In this document: positions 1 through 11,300 of the stretch, in pieces
How the letters are laid out: every line of letters starts with the position of its first letter
Numbering within the stretch: the first letter of the stretch is position 1
NCBI RefSeq assembly: GCF_964656455.1
Contig: NC_135726.1
Coordinates: forward strand, 28,221,168-28,285,167
Direction of reading: 5' to 3'
DNA: 64,000 nucleotides
From: Halichoerus grypus
Lineage: Eukaryota; Chordata; Mammalia; Carnivora; Phocidae
Position numbers and translations under genes: made by a program
The notes under the pieces: generated by a model
The model's database searches: none
Seen by the model: only the letters and a program-made list of their open reading frames with translations
Told to the model about the DNA's origin: nothing

Positions 1-614
1 AATGAGGGCCTCCTCCCTAGGCAGCAGAGGGAGTAGAGGGGACCAGCTTTCTCGGAGGCCAGGACAGCTGCGCAGCCATCCTTGGGCCTCCTTGACCCCA
101 AGGTCCCCAAGGCCTTGCTTCTTTTCCATCCCAGAGCAGCCAGACTCCTGAACCCCCAGATTCAGAATTAGAGGAGTCTTTGTGAGTTGTTGTGTGTGTG
201 TGATAGAGAGATGTAGATAGAGATTAAGTATAGGTACAAGGCTAAAGCATTTAAAAGAGCCATTTTTCTAGAACAAAAGTGGTCTCATACTATCAATTTC
301 ATGTGATTCAACCCAACAGGTATGATTATAAGGATATAAATGTAATGACGACATAGATCTAGATCTATATATACAGACAGATGGACAGACATATAAATAT
401 GTACACATATTTTAAAACAATACACTAGTAATGACTTTATCATTTTTTCGGAACTGACTCAGAGAAATCTCACTGACTTTTGCTCTGCGTCCCCCACGCC
501 CCAAGCACGGAGACCTGGATATAGTCTAGGCACCCCCACAATGTAAGGGCCCACTTCAATAGTGATCGGTCCTCAAGGCTTTGTGATCAGGACTTCACCT
601 TATTTATCTGCTGC

Positions 615-725
615 AGCAAGAAGAGAGGTTTGGCATCAGGAAAATCCAGAGCCGAATCCTCACCTTGCAACTTACTCCTGGGGTAACTTTGGCTAAGAAA
701 TCATCTCCTAGAATGTTTTCTTGTC
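615..725 (+). repeat. MIR SINE fragment
   Basis: Degraded match to the MIR core: a GAATCCTCACC-like B-box region followed by CAACTTACT and a CTTTGG segment. It is an ancient tRNA-derived SINE with no coding content. Boundaries are approximate. Confidence 0.45.
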
Positions 726-1123
726 TGTGCATAGAAGGATACAGACAGGACCTACTTGGCTGGGCCTTTGTGAAAATGAATTGGGATAACCTATGCCATG
801 AGCTGGCCACTGGTGTGCCCGATGGCCTTAACAGGTGGTGATCTCCCCATCCCCTAACCCTATTCTACTGGGCCTTTCTTGGCTGTCCAGAAGGAGAAAT
901 TCCTTTTGCCCCTATGCACGGCAGAGAAACATGGATATTTGCCTTATATAAAACCTTTTTTTTAATTTCAAAAGCAATCCAAGTTCATTTTATAAAATTC
1001 AGATCAGTAAAATAAAAAGAAAATAAGATCCCCCAATCCCATACCCTGAGACTACCAGTGTTAATATTTTATCATAATGGGGAATTCTTCATTTACAATT
1101 TGCTGGTAAAAAAAATCTGAGTT

Positions 1124-1375
1124 GGGGCGCCTGGGTGGCTCAGTCGGTTAAGTGTCTGCTTTTGGCTCAGGTCATGATCCCAGGGTCTTGGGATCGAGTC
1201 CCACATCAGGCTCCTTGCTCAGCGGGGAGTCTGCTTCTCCCTCTCTCCTGCCAACCTCCCCACCCCCCCGCGCCCGCTCATGCGCTCTTTCTTTCTCACA
1301 AGAGCACTCGGTCTCGCTCTCTATCTCAAATACATAAATAAGTAAATAAAATCTTAAAAAAAAAAAGAAAAAAAG
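1124..1375 (+). repeat. Carnivore tRNA-Lys SINE (SINEC type), complete
   Basis: The element has a full 5' tRNA-like head beginning GGGGCGCCTGGGTGG, a body, a CT-rich stretch, an AAATAAAATCTT end and an A-rich tail. An 11-base direct repeat AAAATCTGAGT flanks it at 1112-1122 and 1376-1386, as expected for an L1-mobilised insertion. The body carries a divergent CCCCGCGCCCGC segment, so it is not one of the youngest copies. This SINE class identifies the host as a carnivoran. Confidence 0.95.
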
Positions 1376-1498
1376 AAAATCTGAGTCAAACCAGCTTAAG
1401 ACGAAAGGGAATTGGTGAGCTCACGTGACTGAAATGTTCCGGGGTAGCTTGTCAGATGTTGGGCACGGCTGGCCCAGGTGTTAAATGATGTCATCAGG

Positions 1499-1885
1499 TG
1501 TATCGGTCAGCTTGGCCAACCATAACCAATACCACGGCGGGGGGGGGGGGGGTGGCTTAAACAACAGACATTTATTCCCTCACAGTTCTGGAGGCTGGAA
1601 GTCCAAGGTCAAGGTGCTGGCAGAGCTGGTTTCTCCTGAGGACTCTCTTCTGGACTCTAGATGGCCCTTTCCTCTGTGCGCACAAACTCCTGGCATCTCT
1701 ACTCTTACTATATGGACACCAGTCCTATTGGATTGTAGCCCCACTGCAATGACCTGGTTTAACTTTAATTACCTCTTAAAGGTAATTTAAAGGACTTTAA
1801 AAGGCCTTATCTCCAAATATAGTCACATTGGGGGCTGAGGCTTCAACATATGAATTTTTGCAGCGGCCCCATTTAGCCCATAAAA
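1499..1885 (-). repeat. MLT1-type (ERVL-MaLR) solo LTR
   Basis: The text reads as the reverse complement of an MLT1-family LTR: GGTGGCTTAAACAACAGA, TTCTGGAGGCTGGAAGTCC, TCTCCAAATATAGTCACAT and CTTCAACATATGAATTTT occur in the expected order. A perfect 5-base target duplication TCAGG lies at 1494-1498 and 1886-1890, which fixes both ends. No internal retroviral sequence is attached. A run of 14 G interrupts the segment near 1540-1553. The subfamily cannot be told by eye. Confidence 0.85.
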
Positions 1886-1890
1886 TCAGG

Positions 1891-3270
1891 GATCTATTGC
1901 TCTGAGCCTTTAAATCTGTTTTCCTTTGCCTGCTTCATCCTTTGTCAGGAACAACGGCCACAAGCAGCTCTAGGCTGATCTACCTTTTTATTTAGGAGAG
2001 AAAGAGAGTGTCTCTGTCCCGTTGCTCTAGGATTCCATTTGATTGGCCCACACTGGGTCACGTGCCCGCTCCTAAACCAATCGCTGTGTTGTGGGTGATC
2101 GGGAATATGTTGCTTGGGGCTCAGATCAGCTCCATGTGAGCACGTGGTCTGAAGTGGGGGGCAATCCCCAAAGGGAATCAGGGTTTTCTTTCCAACAGCA
2201 GGGTGCACGGATGCTGGGAAGGCAAAACAGCTCATGTCTACTGCATTCTTGGAATATAATCACATACAAATATATATTCCCGCCACACCAGCAAAAATAT
2301 GGTGTCAGGGAGCTTGGAGAAGCATAGATGCCAACCACCTATCTAAATGCCAGTTCTATGGCCCTCCCTGAGGCTACACCCTGTGATGGATCCCACAGGT
2401 AGTTCTGCCTTCTAGCCCTTCTTCTGCAACCTCCTCCCGCCCCACCACATAGGCCACCGCTGAAAGTTAAATTTCTCAGCAGATAATGTTTCCTCTAGAT
2501 GAATCAAGGTGGCTTCAGACCCTGATAAGGCAGAAGCCTCCAAAGAGAGACAGGGGGCCTCACAGGCTTTGAAAAAGGAAAATGGCATCAGATTCCATCT
2601 GCCACCAAATGGAAGATGATCACTGCAACCACAGGAAGACCGGGGATCCAGTTCTGCCTCCTTTCTGACCTCTGCACTCTGATCCCCAGTGGGTCCACCA
2701 AAAGAAGAAGAGTTTGCATCTCAGTAACAGACTCTATGGGGTTCCAGCCTCCGGTCTCATAAAGTCGGCATCCTGATGTCCCTGTGGAAATCACCCATCT
2801 CCTCAGAGGGGTTGTTTGGGTGGAATGACACATGTGGGTGCATTGTGTGCTGTGTGGAAGCCACCGGACAAGGTCAGTCCTCTCTTCACTCTACAGCTGG
2901 GGGTCAGGTGTGGGATCTCCATGTGGCCCACCAGGTGCTCTCACAGGGACTTGATTCATGGAACCCATGATGCAAGGATGGAGATATGAATGACTGTCCT
3001 CACCCCGGCTATGGCCTGCCTCATGACCAGGCCATTCCTGCTGCGACCCCCCGTGGCGGTGGTGGCTGTCCCCTGGCCTTCCAGAGCAGCCCTGCCATAC
3101 CCAATCAGGTGATTCCTTGATGTTCTGCCAATAAATGTCCCCATGCTCTTTCTGTTGCTTACAGCCAAGGGGGCCTCAACCAAACAGCAGCGTGAGGGCC
3201 CTTCCATGCTAAAGTTGTCTGAGAGAAGGGCTGTGACAGACACCCCTCCTTCGCACTCCTCCCCACCTTC
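1891..3270. other. No gene seen; possible old LTR debris
   Basis: There is no recognisable exon, RNA gene or young repeat here. The part at about 1950-2300 (TGATTGGCCCACACTGGGTC, GGATGCTGGGAAGGCAAAAC) faintly recalls ancient LTR or MER sequence, but I cannot name a family. The remainder looks unique. Confidence 0.4.
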
Positions 3271-3279
3271 TCCTCTTCC

Positions 3280-3620
3280 TCCTGGCTGTACTGCTAGATT
3301 GTATCTCCCAGCCTCCCTTGCGGGGAGGCCAGGCCATGGGACTAAGTTGTGGACACCGCAGTGTGGGCATGATGTGATGTGTGTCGCTTCTAGGCCTGGC
3401 CCGCAGTCCCTCCATGCGGTGCTCCACAGAGACGCAGGTCCCAGAGGCGGGCCAGGCCACCAGACAGAAGAAGCCTACTGTGAACGTTTTCACTGAGCAC
3501 CGGACTCTCCTCACCCCCATTCCCTGCCACTGTTGCAGACTTCACATGAGTGAGAAATGGAGTTTTACCTTCTTAAGCCAGAGAGACTTTGAGGGTTACT
3601 TGTTACAGCAGCTGGTGTTG
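3280..3620 (+). repeat. Ancient LTR-like fragment, family uncertain
   Basis: The order of a CTCCCAGCCTCCCTTGC segment, a CCATGGGACTAAGTT segment, and a terminal part with ATGAGTGAGAAATGGA followed by TTACTTGTTACAGCAGC resembles old mammalian LTRs. Those end in an AGAAATAAACTT...TTACAGCAGC pattern. No coding content. Assignment to a named family is not possible without a search. Confidence 0.4.
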
Positions 3621-4249
3621 TGGGCCCTAGGCGTGCGTACAGTAGTTCTCTTGGGAAAGGGTCCTATGCCTTCAAGTTGACCTTTAAAGAAGACACTCAT
3701 CAAAACCGAGAAGTGACCACCAGCTGCGACTCCTTTGTCAGCCAGAGGGGCGGGCTCCCCCAGACCAGGGGCCAGGCCGTGTCTCCTGTAACATAGAGAA
3801 AGCTTGCTTAGGAAGGAGCCACAGCTTGAGGTGGGCCCCACTGGGACCACTCCTTTCTTGCTCCTTCAAGTATAACCTCCAATTACATTAAGAGTGAATT
3901 TTCATCAGGGACCCAGGGATTTTGAAGTGACTTTCGGATGTTCAGGAGCCTTCCCTTCAGAGTTCACTGGGCTGGGCCCCTTTTCCCAGAGCACTCTGGG
4001 AAGATCCTTCCCCGAGTAGAGGAGCAGATGTTGATTTGCATATATGCATGTTTCTGGCCTCTGATGAGATTAGGAGGTGCATTTTTAATCAAAGCCTCCA
4101 GCGAGGCTGGGCCCTCGAGGGGAGAAAAAGAAATGTCACAGAAAGAGGGTGTGGGCCTGGGAGACAGAGGCTCTCAGAGCTGAGCCTTGTTTATAAAATC
4201 GGAACGGGGCTGGTGGGGCTCAGAGGCTGGCAAACAAGGCCGGCCCCAG

Positions 4250-4375
4250 CCCCTTGCTCTAGCTGTCTATAAACCTTGGACAAGTCCTGGCTTCTCCCTG
4301 AGCCTCGGTTGCCCCTATAAAATAGAGGGTTGGGGTGATGTCACTGGACCCACTAACTTTTCCAGGTTGCTATAA
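4250..4375 (+). repeat. MIR SINE fragment
   Basis: The text ACCTTGGACAAGTCCTGG...GAGCCTCGGTTGCCCC...TATAAAATAGAGG follows the MIR core in order (ACCTTGGGCAAGT, CCTCAGTTTCC, TGTAAAATGGGG). Edges are approximate. Confidence 0.55.
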
Positions 4376-4739
4376 GATGGAAAGCCAAATCATCATGGAA
4401 GCAAAATGCTTTGTGGGTATCTTGCCCTAATTATGCAGATGGAAGGAATTATTTCCCAACAGGGTTGCGAGCAGGCGGGACTCCCCTCCCTGACCCCTGG
4501 GCCCTGGTCCAAGTTCAAGGGGTCAAGAGTTCTATCCTAGAGGGCAGTTCCCTTTTCCCACCAAGGTGCCCAGCTTGGAGGTCGGTGTAGGATGGAAATT
4601 GCTCCAGCCCTTCTAGTGAATAGGGACACCCCGGTTTTTTGGGGAAGAGGATGTTTAGAAATGATTCCAAGGTGAATCTGTGTTTCTCAAGGTAGCTCAT
4701 TCTCAAAGTGGCATATCCTGAAGTCTTTAAGAAGGATGA

Positions 4740-5380
4740 GCTATGTCTACCTGTATTCCTTGACCACATCAAGTACTTTGCCATCTCAGAGCCTTTGCGC
4801 TGGTTGTTCCCTGTGCTTGGAAAGCTCTTCCCATTTTCATTCGTGTCTCTGCCGAAACGTGACGTCCTCCAGTGGTCTTCCCTGACCATTCTGGCTTCGG
4901 CGGCTCTCTTTCCTGTCACTCTCTTTCCTCTGATCTACAGGCTTCTCAATCTCGGCGCTGTTGTATTTCGCACGGGGTAATTCTTTGTTGTGGGAACTGT
5001 CCTGTGCGTTGTAGGATGTTTCGTAGCATCTCTGACCTCAACTCACTAGATGCCAGTGGTACCCACCCTCCAAAGATGATCATGATCCAAAAATGTCTCC
5101 AAATGTCATCAAACGTGCCCTGGGGGCAACGTCTTCCCAGTTGAGAACCACCAGTCCAACCTGTTTTGTTTTTCTGCAGAAGACCTGGCACCACCTGAAA
5201 AGTCTATTTTACATGTATTTCTGAGCATTAGTTTATTATCCTCTTCCCCCCCTGGAATGTGAGACCTGCTTGGGCAGGGCCCCTATTTTTCCTTGCTCAC
5301 CAGCGTGCTCCAGAGTAGCACCCGACAACAGGTCAAGAAGCCCACTGAATGCTTGTTGAATAAATAAGGGAGTGAGAGCA
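4740..5380 (+). repeat. L2 LINE 3' end, split by a MER5A
   Basis: Left part: CAGAGCCTTTGCGCTGG and TGGTCTTCCCTGACCA match the L2 3' region. Right part: GGAATGTGAGACCTGCTTGG, CCAGCGTGCTCCAGAGTAGC and a GAATGCTTGTTGAATAAAT end match the L2 terminus. The two are separated by a hAT element at 4938-5153. Non-coding fossil. Confidence 0.75.
4938..5153 (-). mobile_element. MER5A-like non-autonomous hAT-Charlie element
   Basis: The reverse complement of MER5A is recognisable: it begins CAGGCTTCTCAATCTCGG and contains GGTAATTCTTTGTTGTGGG, TAGGATGTTTCGTAGCATC and the end CCAGTTGAGAACCACC. The element lies within an L2, which dates it as younger than that L2. The flanking 8-base duplication is no longer clear. 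Confidence 0.8.
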
Positions 5381-5769
5381 AAAGAAGCAGTGTCATGAGC
5401 ATGTGGATGTACTATGATCCCTTTCATGTCTGTGCGCACACATGTGCGTAACAAGAAATCCGTTCTTGTGGCCGCTGGTGCAAAAAGCCTTGTAGGGAGA
5501 CGGCAGTCTCCCCCCGAAGAGCACTGTTCTTCACAAGTTCACTTGGACGAGGCCAGCTCCCTCTTGGGCTTCTGAATGGGGTTGAAATCGCTCTGCGTGA
5601 GACAAAGATAAAGAACCTCCTGCTGGTTCCCACCACATCTGGAATAAAAGCTGATGTGTGTGCAGTGGGATGTAAGGGTCCGGCAGTACCTACACCCCAT
5701 GCCTCGCTGACCCTCATCTTTTATCCTCGCCCGTATAAGCTCAGCCTCTGCCAAACTGGCCTTCTGGAT

Positions 5770-6085
5770 ATTCCTTGAACACCCCAAATATATCCTGCCT
5801 CAGGGTCTTTGCACTTGCTGTCGCTTCTCCCTGGAACACTTAATTTCTTCCATGGGTTATTGTCATGGCTTGCGATCTTCCTAACTCCGCTCCATGTCTA
5901 TGCAAAAGTTAGAAATGGCTTTCCTGACTACCTCGTTTACTTAATGTTCGTGTTGTCTGTCTCCCGCATGGGAGTATCGGCTCCTCGAGGGGAGGGGCTC
6001 CTAATGATCCTGCTCTCTACTGCATGACCAGCACCTAGATCATTGCTTGGTTCCTTCAGAGTCATGGGTGGTGTGCATGGGTGCA
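5770..6085 (+). repeat. L2 LINE 3' end fragment
   Basis: CTCAGGGTCTTTGCACTTGC, TTCTCCCTGGAACAC and the distal CATGACCAGCACCTAGATCA segment follow the L2 3' end in order. Non-coding fossil. Confidence 0.65.
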
Positions 6086-6929
6086 TGTGCGTGACTTATT
6101 TAACCCTATGAGGCCAGGGAGGGAAACAATGGCTGGTACACAAGTCGGGTTCCCCACGGCAGACCCTGAGGCAGAGTCAAGTGAAAGTGATGTTTAGGAA
6201 GCATTTTCTGGGAGCAATCCTTACAGAGTGAGCAAGTGGGACAGGGAAGGGGAGGAGGCCAAGAGAGGGTGTGTATCAAGCAAAATTTTACAGAGGGTAC
6301 TTGGGGTCACGCATCTGAGTTGTCCTGCCCAGGAGCAGGAGAGGTGAAGCTTTTGTATCCCACACCCATCCTGCTGCTCTAGAAGGATGCACATGCCCGG
6401 GCCCCTCCGCTGTCTGTACGTGGAGGCAGAGTATGTTCCAGAAACAAAAGGACTCAGGTGGGGGCTAGTGGGAGAGCAAGCACCCGCAGAAGTGGAATTC
6501 AGTGTGCAGCAAGATGGGAAAAGGATCCCGGGGGGCAGTGGATGGAGCGCCGATAGCATCTATCACAATACGCGTGCTCCAGATTTGGTGAGTAACCGCT
6601 CCAGCCGAGCTCAGCTGCAACCGGAACAGGCTTGCGGTTACACAAGTGACTTCATTCCATGCTACCGCACCTCCGGGGCCCGCAACTCATCATCCACGCG
6701 GAAAGGAGGATGCAGGGACCTACTTGCAGAGTTTGGCGTGAGCTAAATGAGGGGGCATATGCTAGGCACCCACATCCCTTCTCCCAGAGGATCAGGCTGA
6801 GCCACTCCAGCTCAAGGCTCCTTTGTCTGCTTGGCATCTTGAGGTCGAGCCGGCAGAGACCCTGGCGCTGGGGCAGACCTCATACTCGTCTGCTTCCTCT
6901 GCTGTGACTCAAGTACATTTCTGATCTGT

Positions 6930-7225
6930 GTTCTCACCCTTCCAGACCTTTGCAGAGGCCGTGCCCTCCGCCTGGAATGCCTTCCTTGCCATTCTTGACC
7001 TTGAAATATGTTGTCCTTCTTCCCTCTCTCCCTCCCTTCCTCCTTCCCTCCCTTCCCACCTTCAGCTCCTATATCGCTTCTGGAGTGAGTGAAACCTCCC
7101 TGCCCCACAGCTTTGATCACATGGGGCTGCTCACGTTGGTCTTCCAGTCTGGGCAGCAACTGTGGCTCTGTCTCTCGGGTGCCCCTGGGCCTGCTAAGAT
7201 GTCTGGCTTCTAGTACATGTGTGGC
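6930..7225 (+). repeat. L2 LINE fragment with pyrimidine expansion
   Basis: The start GACCTTTGCAGAGGCCGTGC...CGCCTGGAATGCC is the L2 motif. A TCCC/TTCC-rich tract at about 7012-7062 interrupts it. The distal part is weak. Confidence 0.5.
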
Positions 7226-7679
7226 ATCTGCTTCCTAAGTGAACCCATCAACCACCCACCCACCCCAAGAGGCAAGAGGAGGGAGGGACACCGCTTAACC
7301 CTGAGCCCTTCTCCGTGGCACCTTCTCCCAGCCCATGTGGACCTGGGACTGAGCATTCAGGGACTGCGACCCTCCTTCCCCGGCATCTGCATTCGGCTCT
7401 GCCCTTCCCGCTCCTCCCCACCCCGCCTCCCCAGGTTCCTCCTTGCAACTCCCCCCTTCCCACTTCCCCTTCCTCCCAGGGCTCTGCCCTGGCCTTCCCC
7501 CAGAACCTAGGGCCTCAGGGACTTCTCTCCACTTGGTTTCCTGCCCCCAGAAACTTCTGGAGCCAGGTCAGACTCCAGTGCCCCAAGAGTTAACCACCAC
7601 CTCAACCTCAGCTCAAACCGTTCATTGTCAAATGGATTTCTCAGGCCAGCCAGAGTGCCGGGAGCCCAGGCCGAGCTGG

Positions 7680-8200
7680 GTCGAGGGGAGGTTTATTTTT
7701 CTGCTGACTACCATCTCCCAGCTGAGTATCTTTCCCAGGACAAATCTCCGGCCCCGTTTTCCCTGGCTCTCTCTCCCCGTATAAAAACAACTTTATCTCT
7801 AAAGAGCAAATAACACCCAGCGCTCATAACGGATGCCAAGAACTGTTTCTGTTTTGATTTTTGAAAATAAAAATTCAACTGTGTTCAATAAAATTCAGAA
7901 GCCGCTTCCCTCTGTGGAAATTAAAGGAATCCAAGACGCCCGAGAAGCCACCGACCTTCCTAATTAAAGCTGCAGCAACGGCGGGAAGCTGCTTCCTACA
8001 ACCAGCCTGATCTTGCTGAGCCGAGAACAAAGCCGGCCCCCATCAATATTTCATTCTCTCTTTTCTTCCACGATAACAATGCTGTGTGTTCTGAGTGCGC
8101 CCCCCAAAAAGACATGCAGAGCTATGTTAATTAGGGTTTAAATAATTGACGCCCCAGATCTCGCTGTGTTTCCAGAAGTGTGCAGGCTGGGTTGTGGGCT
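7680..8200. promoter_or_regulatory. Repeat-free AT-motif-rich block, candidate enhancer
   Basis: About 500 bases contain no interspersed repeat I recognise. They hold a cluster of developmental-type motifs: TAATTAAA at 7971-7978, ACAAAG (SOX-like) at 8027-8032, TTAATTAG at 8127-8134, and a TATAAAAA string at 7780-7787. The density of intact AT-rich motifs in otherwise GC-rich DNA is what conserved non-coding elements often look like. Function is inferred only; conservation cannot be seen from one sequence. Confidence 0.3.
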
Positions 8201-8539
8201 CAGCTTCTGCATCTGCTCACGGTCACAGCTTCTGTCTGTCTGTCCTGCGTGGCAGGTATGGGCTTAAGGAGAGACCCGTCCCAGTGCCCAGAAATTGCTT
8301 CAATCCTGAGGTTTTAGGTGATTTTTTTTTTTTTTTTTTGCTTTGAGCGGTAGGCTGGAGTGTGATAAGTGTGTTAAGCTGGGGCCTTCTCTGAGGAAGT
8401 GAGCTTGCACTTTTTCCTGCCCCGGGGCAGGGGCGCGGCCACCCCCAAGACTCTGAGTCCATGCTGGGAACAATCTCTGGATGCCTGAACTGCAGAAAAG
8501 GCATAGTTAATAGTCTTTCCATGCAACGAAGGGAAAAAG

Positions 8540-8752
8540 GGAGGCTAAAAAAGAGGGAAGGAGGAATGGAGGGAGGGACAATGAAGGGAAGGAGGGAGGG
8601 AGGATAGGTGGATGGATGGATGGCCAGGTGGGTGAGTGGATGGATGCAGGGGTGGGTGAGTGGATGGATGCAGGGGTGGCTGGCAGGAGGGGGAGCTGGC
8701 TGACTGGGTAGGTGGGTAAGTGGATGGATGGATGGATGGATGGATGGATGAG
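8540..8752 (+). repeat. GGAA/GGAT minisatellite
   Basis: A purine-rich GGAAGGA tract is followed by GGTG/GGAT repeats. It includes a perfect 24-base tandem duplication (8627-8650 and 8651-8674, unit beginning GGTGGGTGAG) and a terminal GGAT array near 8720-8750. Long open frames on the minus strand rich in His, Pro, Ser and Ile come from this repeat and are not a gene. Confidence 0.9.
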
Positions 8753-8883
8753 TTTGTCCTGTGGGCCCATGGTGGTTTATCTCCTCCTGGATGGAAAAAT
8801 ATAAACAAGGTAGACAGTCTCTCCACAGGTCCTTATGTGCACATCGCACCTTGGGACCAAGTTCCATGAGCAGCAATGACAGG

Positions 8884-9080
8884 GGGTGTGGCGTGCTGGT
8901 TAAGAGCATGAATCTGGACCAGACCATCCAGGTTTGAATCCTAGCTCTGCCACTGACTGGCTGTGGAACCTTAGACAAGTTACTTGGCCTCTCTGTGCCT
9001 CAGTTTCCTCATCTGTAAAACACTTGGACCTATGTCATAGGGCTGTTGTGAGCATGAGGTTGTTGTAAGTATTAGATGTG
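8884..9080 (+). repeat. MIR SINE, near full length
   Basis: It runs in order through GGTTAAGAGCATGAATCTGG, CCAGGTTTGAATCCTAGC, CTCTGCCACTGACTGGCTG, CTCAGTTTCCTCATCTGTAA and TCATAGGGCTGTTGTGAGCA. This is one of the best-preserved MIR copies here. Confidence 0.9.
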
Positions 9081-9894
9081 TCTACACCAGGGATGAACCA
9101 CTATCATGCTTGTGACAAAGGTTTGAACTTCAGGCAGTGTAGCAAAGAGGGTAGGGACTTCCTGGGACTCCAATATGTAGAGGCAAATAGAGGCAACGTG
9201 GAGGGTTCTGGGGAGCAGAGGGGGACTAAGGCTGCTAGTCAGTGCACTCAAGACATATTTAGCAAGCCTCCTTGGCTGTGGGGAGGGTTTAGCAATGGCC
9301 CACTGTGTGGACGACCATTCTTGGTGGGGCTCTGGACCCATCCGCTCTTCTGTGGTTAACTCCATTACCATTTCCTTTTGCAGAAAACGCCTCCCCTCTC
9401 CCATCCCCTGTGGTTCCTATTTGGATGAATGTAGGTCTCAAGCCAGGTCACATGACCCCAAATGGGATCTAGGAGGGGAAATGCTGTCTTTGTCCACTGG
9501 GCTCCGAAACTCTCCGGGAAGCAGCACGACAGCCATCTTGTCACCCACGGGGAGAGCCCATCAGAGGGCGAGGCCAGCACAGAGCACAGCGGGGCTGAGA
9601 GATGGAACGAGGGCCACAGCCCCGAAGCTCAGACTTCTCTTCCTTACAATCGAACAGCCCTGAGGACGTACCCACCTTCCTTCCTCCTGCCTGCCCAGGC
9701 CCTGGGTCCACCCCCCCCCCATCTCTGGGACCCAGTGTGACTACCCTCCAAGAGCCCAGGCAGGGAAATCCTGGCTTCCCTTTCCCACTTGCAGTGTCCA
9801 TTAAACAAACCTTCAGCAGAGCAGATAGAAAAGAAATGTGGTGCCTGTGCTTGAAATGTACACTAGCCTAGTGAGGGAGATGGACACAATCAAG

Positions 9895-10130
9895 GTCCTG
9901 CCTCAGGACCTTTGCCCATGCTGAACCCCTTGCTCGGAATGTCATCTCTCCTCTGCCTACTGAAACCCTCCCCATGGCCAAGGTCTAGCAGAGATGCCAC
10001 TTCCTCTAGGAGCCCTTCTCTGGTGTCCCCTTGTGGAGTTCCCTTTCCTGAGCCACTTAGCTGTCATCTTGGGGCTGTCTATCCATGTCTGTCTGTGTGG
10101 GAATCTGGGGAGGGGAGGGACTTTCTCTTG
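9895..10130 (+). repeat. L2 LINE fragment
   Basis: CTGCCTCAGGACCTTTGCCC, CCTTGCTCGGAATGTC and AGAGATGCCACTTCCTC match the L2 3' region. Its terminal part is degraded. Confidence 0.65.
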
Positions 10131-10461
10131 CTGCTTTGGGGTCCCCTCATGCCCCACCATTATCACCCACTCTATGAGACACCCTCCTCAGTTGGAGGGC
10201 TTTTTATCTCCCTTGTCTTGTGTTGTCCTCTCTGGGGACACATCAGGTGGGGTTCGTCTCCCCTAGGACTTCCGATCAGACTGACTTTGACACAGTTGTG
10301 AAGCTGGAAGGGCCACCACAGGTCATGGAGCCCATCCCACTGCCCATTCAGCTCCCAGGCAGGCTCCGAGGATGATCTGAATAGAAATCTCATCCTCCCC
10401 TGCCCGCACCGCCCAGGTGTCTGTCCCACTCCCTCTTCAACTCCGCATGTCACAAGCCGAA

Positions 10462-10710
10462 CACTGCAAAGTGGTTGAGAACACACGCTCTAGGGCCAGA
10501 CCGGCTGTGTTCAAGTCCTGCCCCTGACACTTGCTGGCTGGGCAGCCTTGGGGTAGGTACTTCGCCGCTCTGTGCCTCAGTTTGTTCGCCTGTGAAATGG
10601 GAATGAAGATAGTACTTTTCTCATTGGGTCGTAGGGAGGATTAAAAGAGTTCATGTAGACAAAACACCTTCCAACAATTACAGCTCACAGTAATTGTTTT
10701 GTGGATTTTT
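10462..10710 (+). repeat. MIR SINE
   Basis: AAGTGGTTGAGAACACACGC, TTCAAGTCCTGCCCCTGACA, CTCTGTGCCTCAGTTTGTTC, GTGAAATGGGAATGAAGATA and GGAGGATTAAAAGAGTTCAT appear in MIR order. Confidence 0.85.
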
Positions 10711-10869
10711 CTATTATTATTCATTTCACCTCCTCTTCCCCCACATCTGCCACTTCCTCAGCCTCCCCATCTCAGCAAATGACACCACCAACTACCTTGA
10801 AAATTGAACCTTCCCCTGGTATCCTCCTCCCTCCTGACGGCCACCCATGTTGTCATCTGGCGCTATGCT

Positions 10870-11300
10870 CTTCCCCTGATTAATGCTTTTCAAACACGTC
10901 CGCTGCCACTTTCCTGGCCCTCACCTTCTCCTCTACCAGTGGGGCCTGCAGCAGCCCCCCAACTGGTCCCACGGCCCCCAGCATGGCCCGCTTCAATCTT
11001 TCCTCCACCCACAGGCCAGAGTGGTCCCCTGAAGGTTGCTCTCAGCATGTCATTGTCCCCAAGATCAAGTCTCAGTGCCTGAGTGGGACTTTCAAAATCT
11101 CTCTTCACCTCCCCCTTTGGCCCAACCACTTAGCACGAGGCCTTTTGACATGCTGTTCCATCCACCTGGAATTTGCTTCCTCCCCCTTCTCCCCCTCCCC
11201 CACTCTGGATTCTCCTTGGACTCCTCCCTGACTCCTGTCCCTTGGCCAGGTCTCCACTAACACATCCACCACCTCCTGGCTCATCCCTGTGCCATCCCAG
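10870..11300 (+). repeat. L2 LINE internal fragment
   Basis: CTTCAATCTTTCCTCCAC, CTTTCAAAATCTCTCTTC and TTCCATCCACCTGGAATTTG read as L2 ORF-end and 3' sequence. An MLT1-type LTR interrupts it, and the terminus resumes at about 11850-11925 (TGGCACCTGGCAGATACTC, then GAATGAACGAATGAATGAG). Confidence 0.6.

Noticed and set aside
1124..1375. tRNA-like sequences at SINE heads
   Set aside because: These are tRNA-Lys-derived SINE promoters, not tRNA genes; they lack an acceptor stem with proper 3' half and run into SINE bodies.
8223..8978. A 251-codon minus-strand open frame rich in His, Pro, Ser and Ile
   Set aside because: It is a translation of the GGAT/GGAA minisatellite and its flanks.
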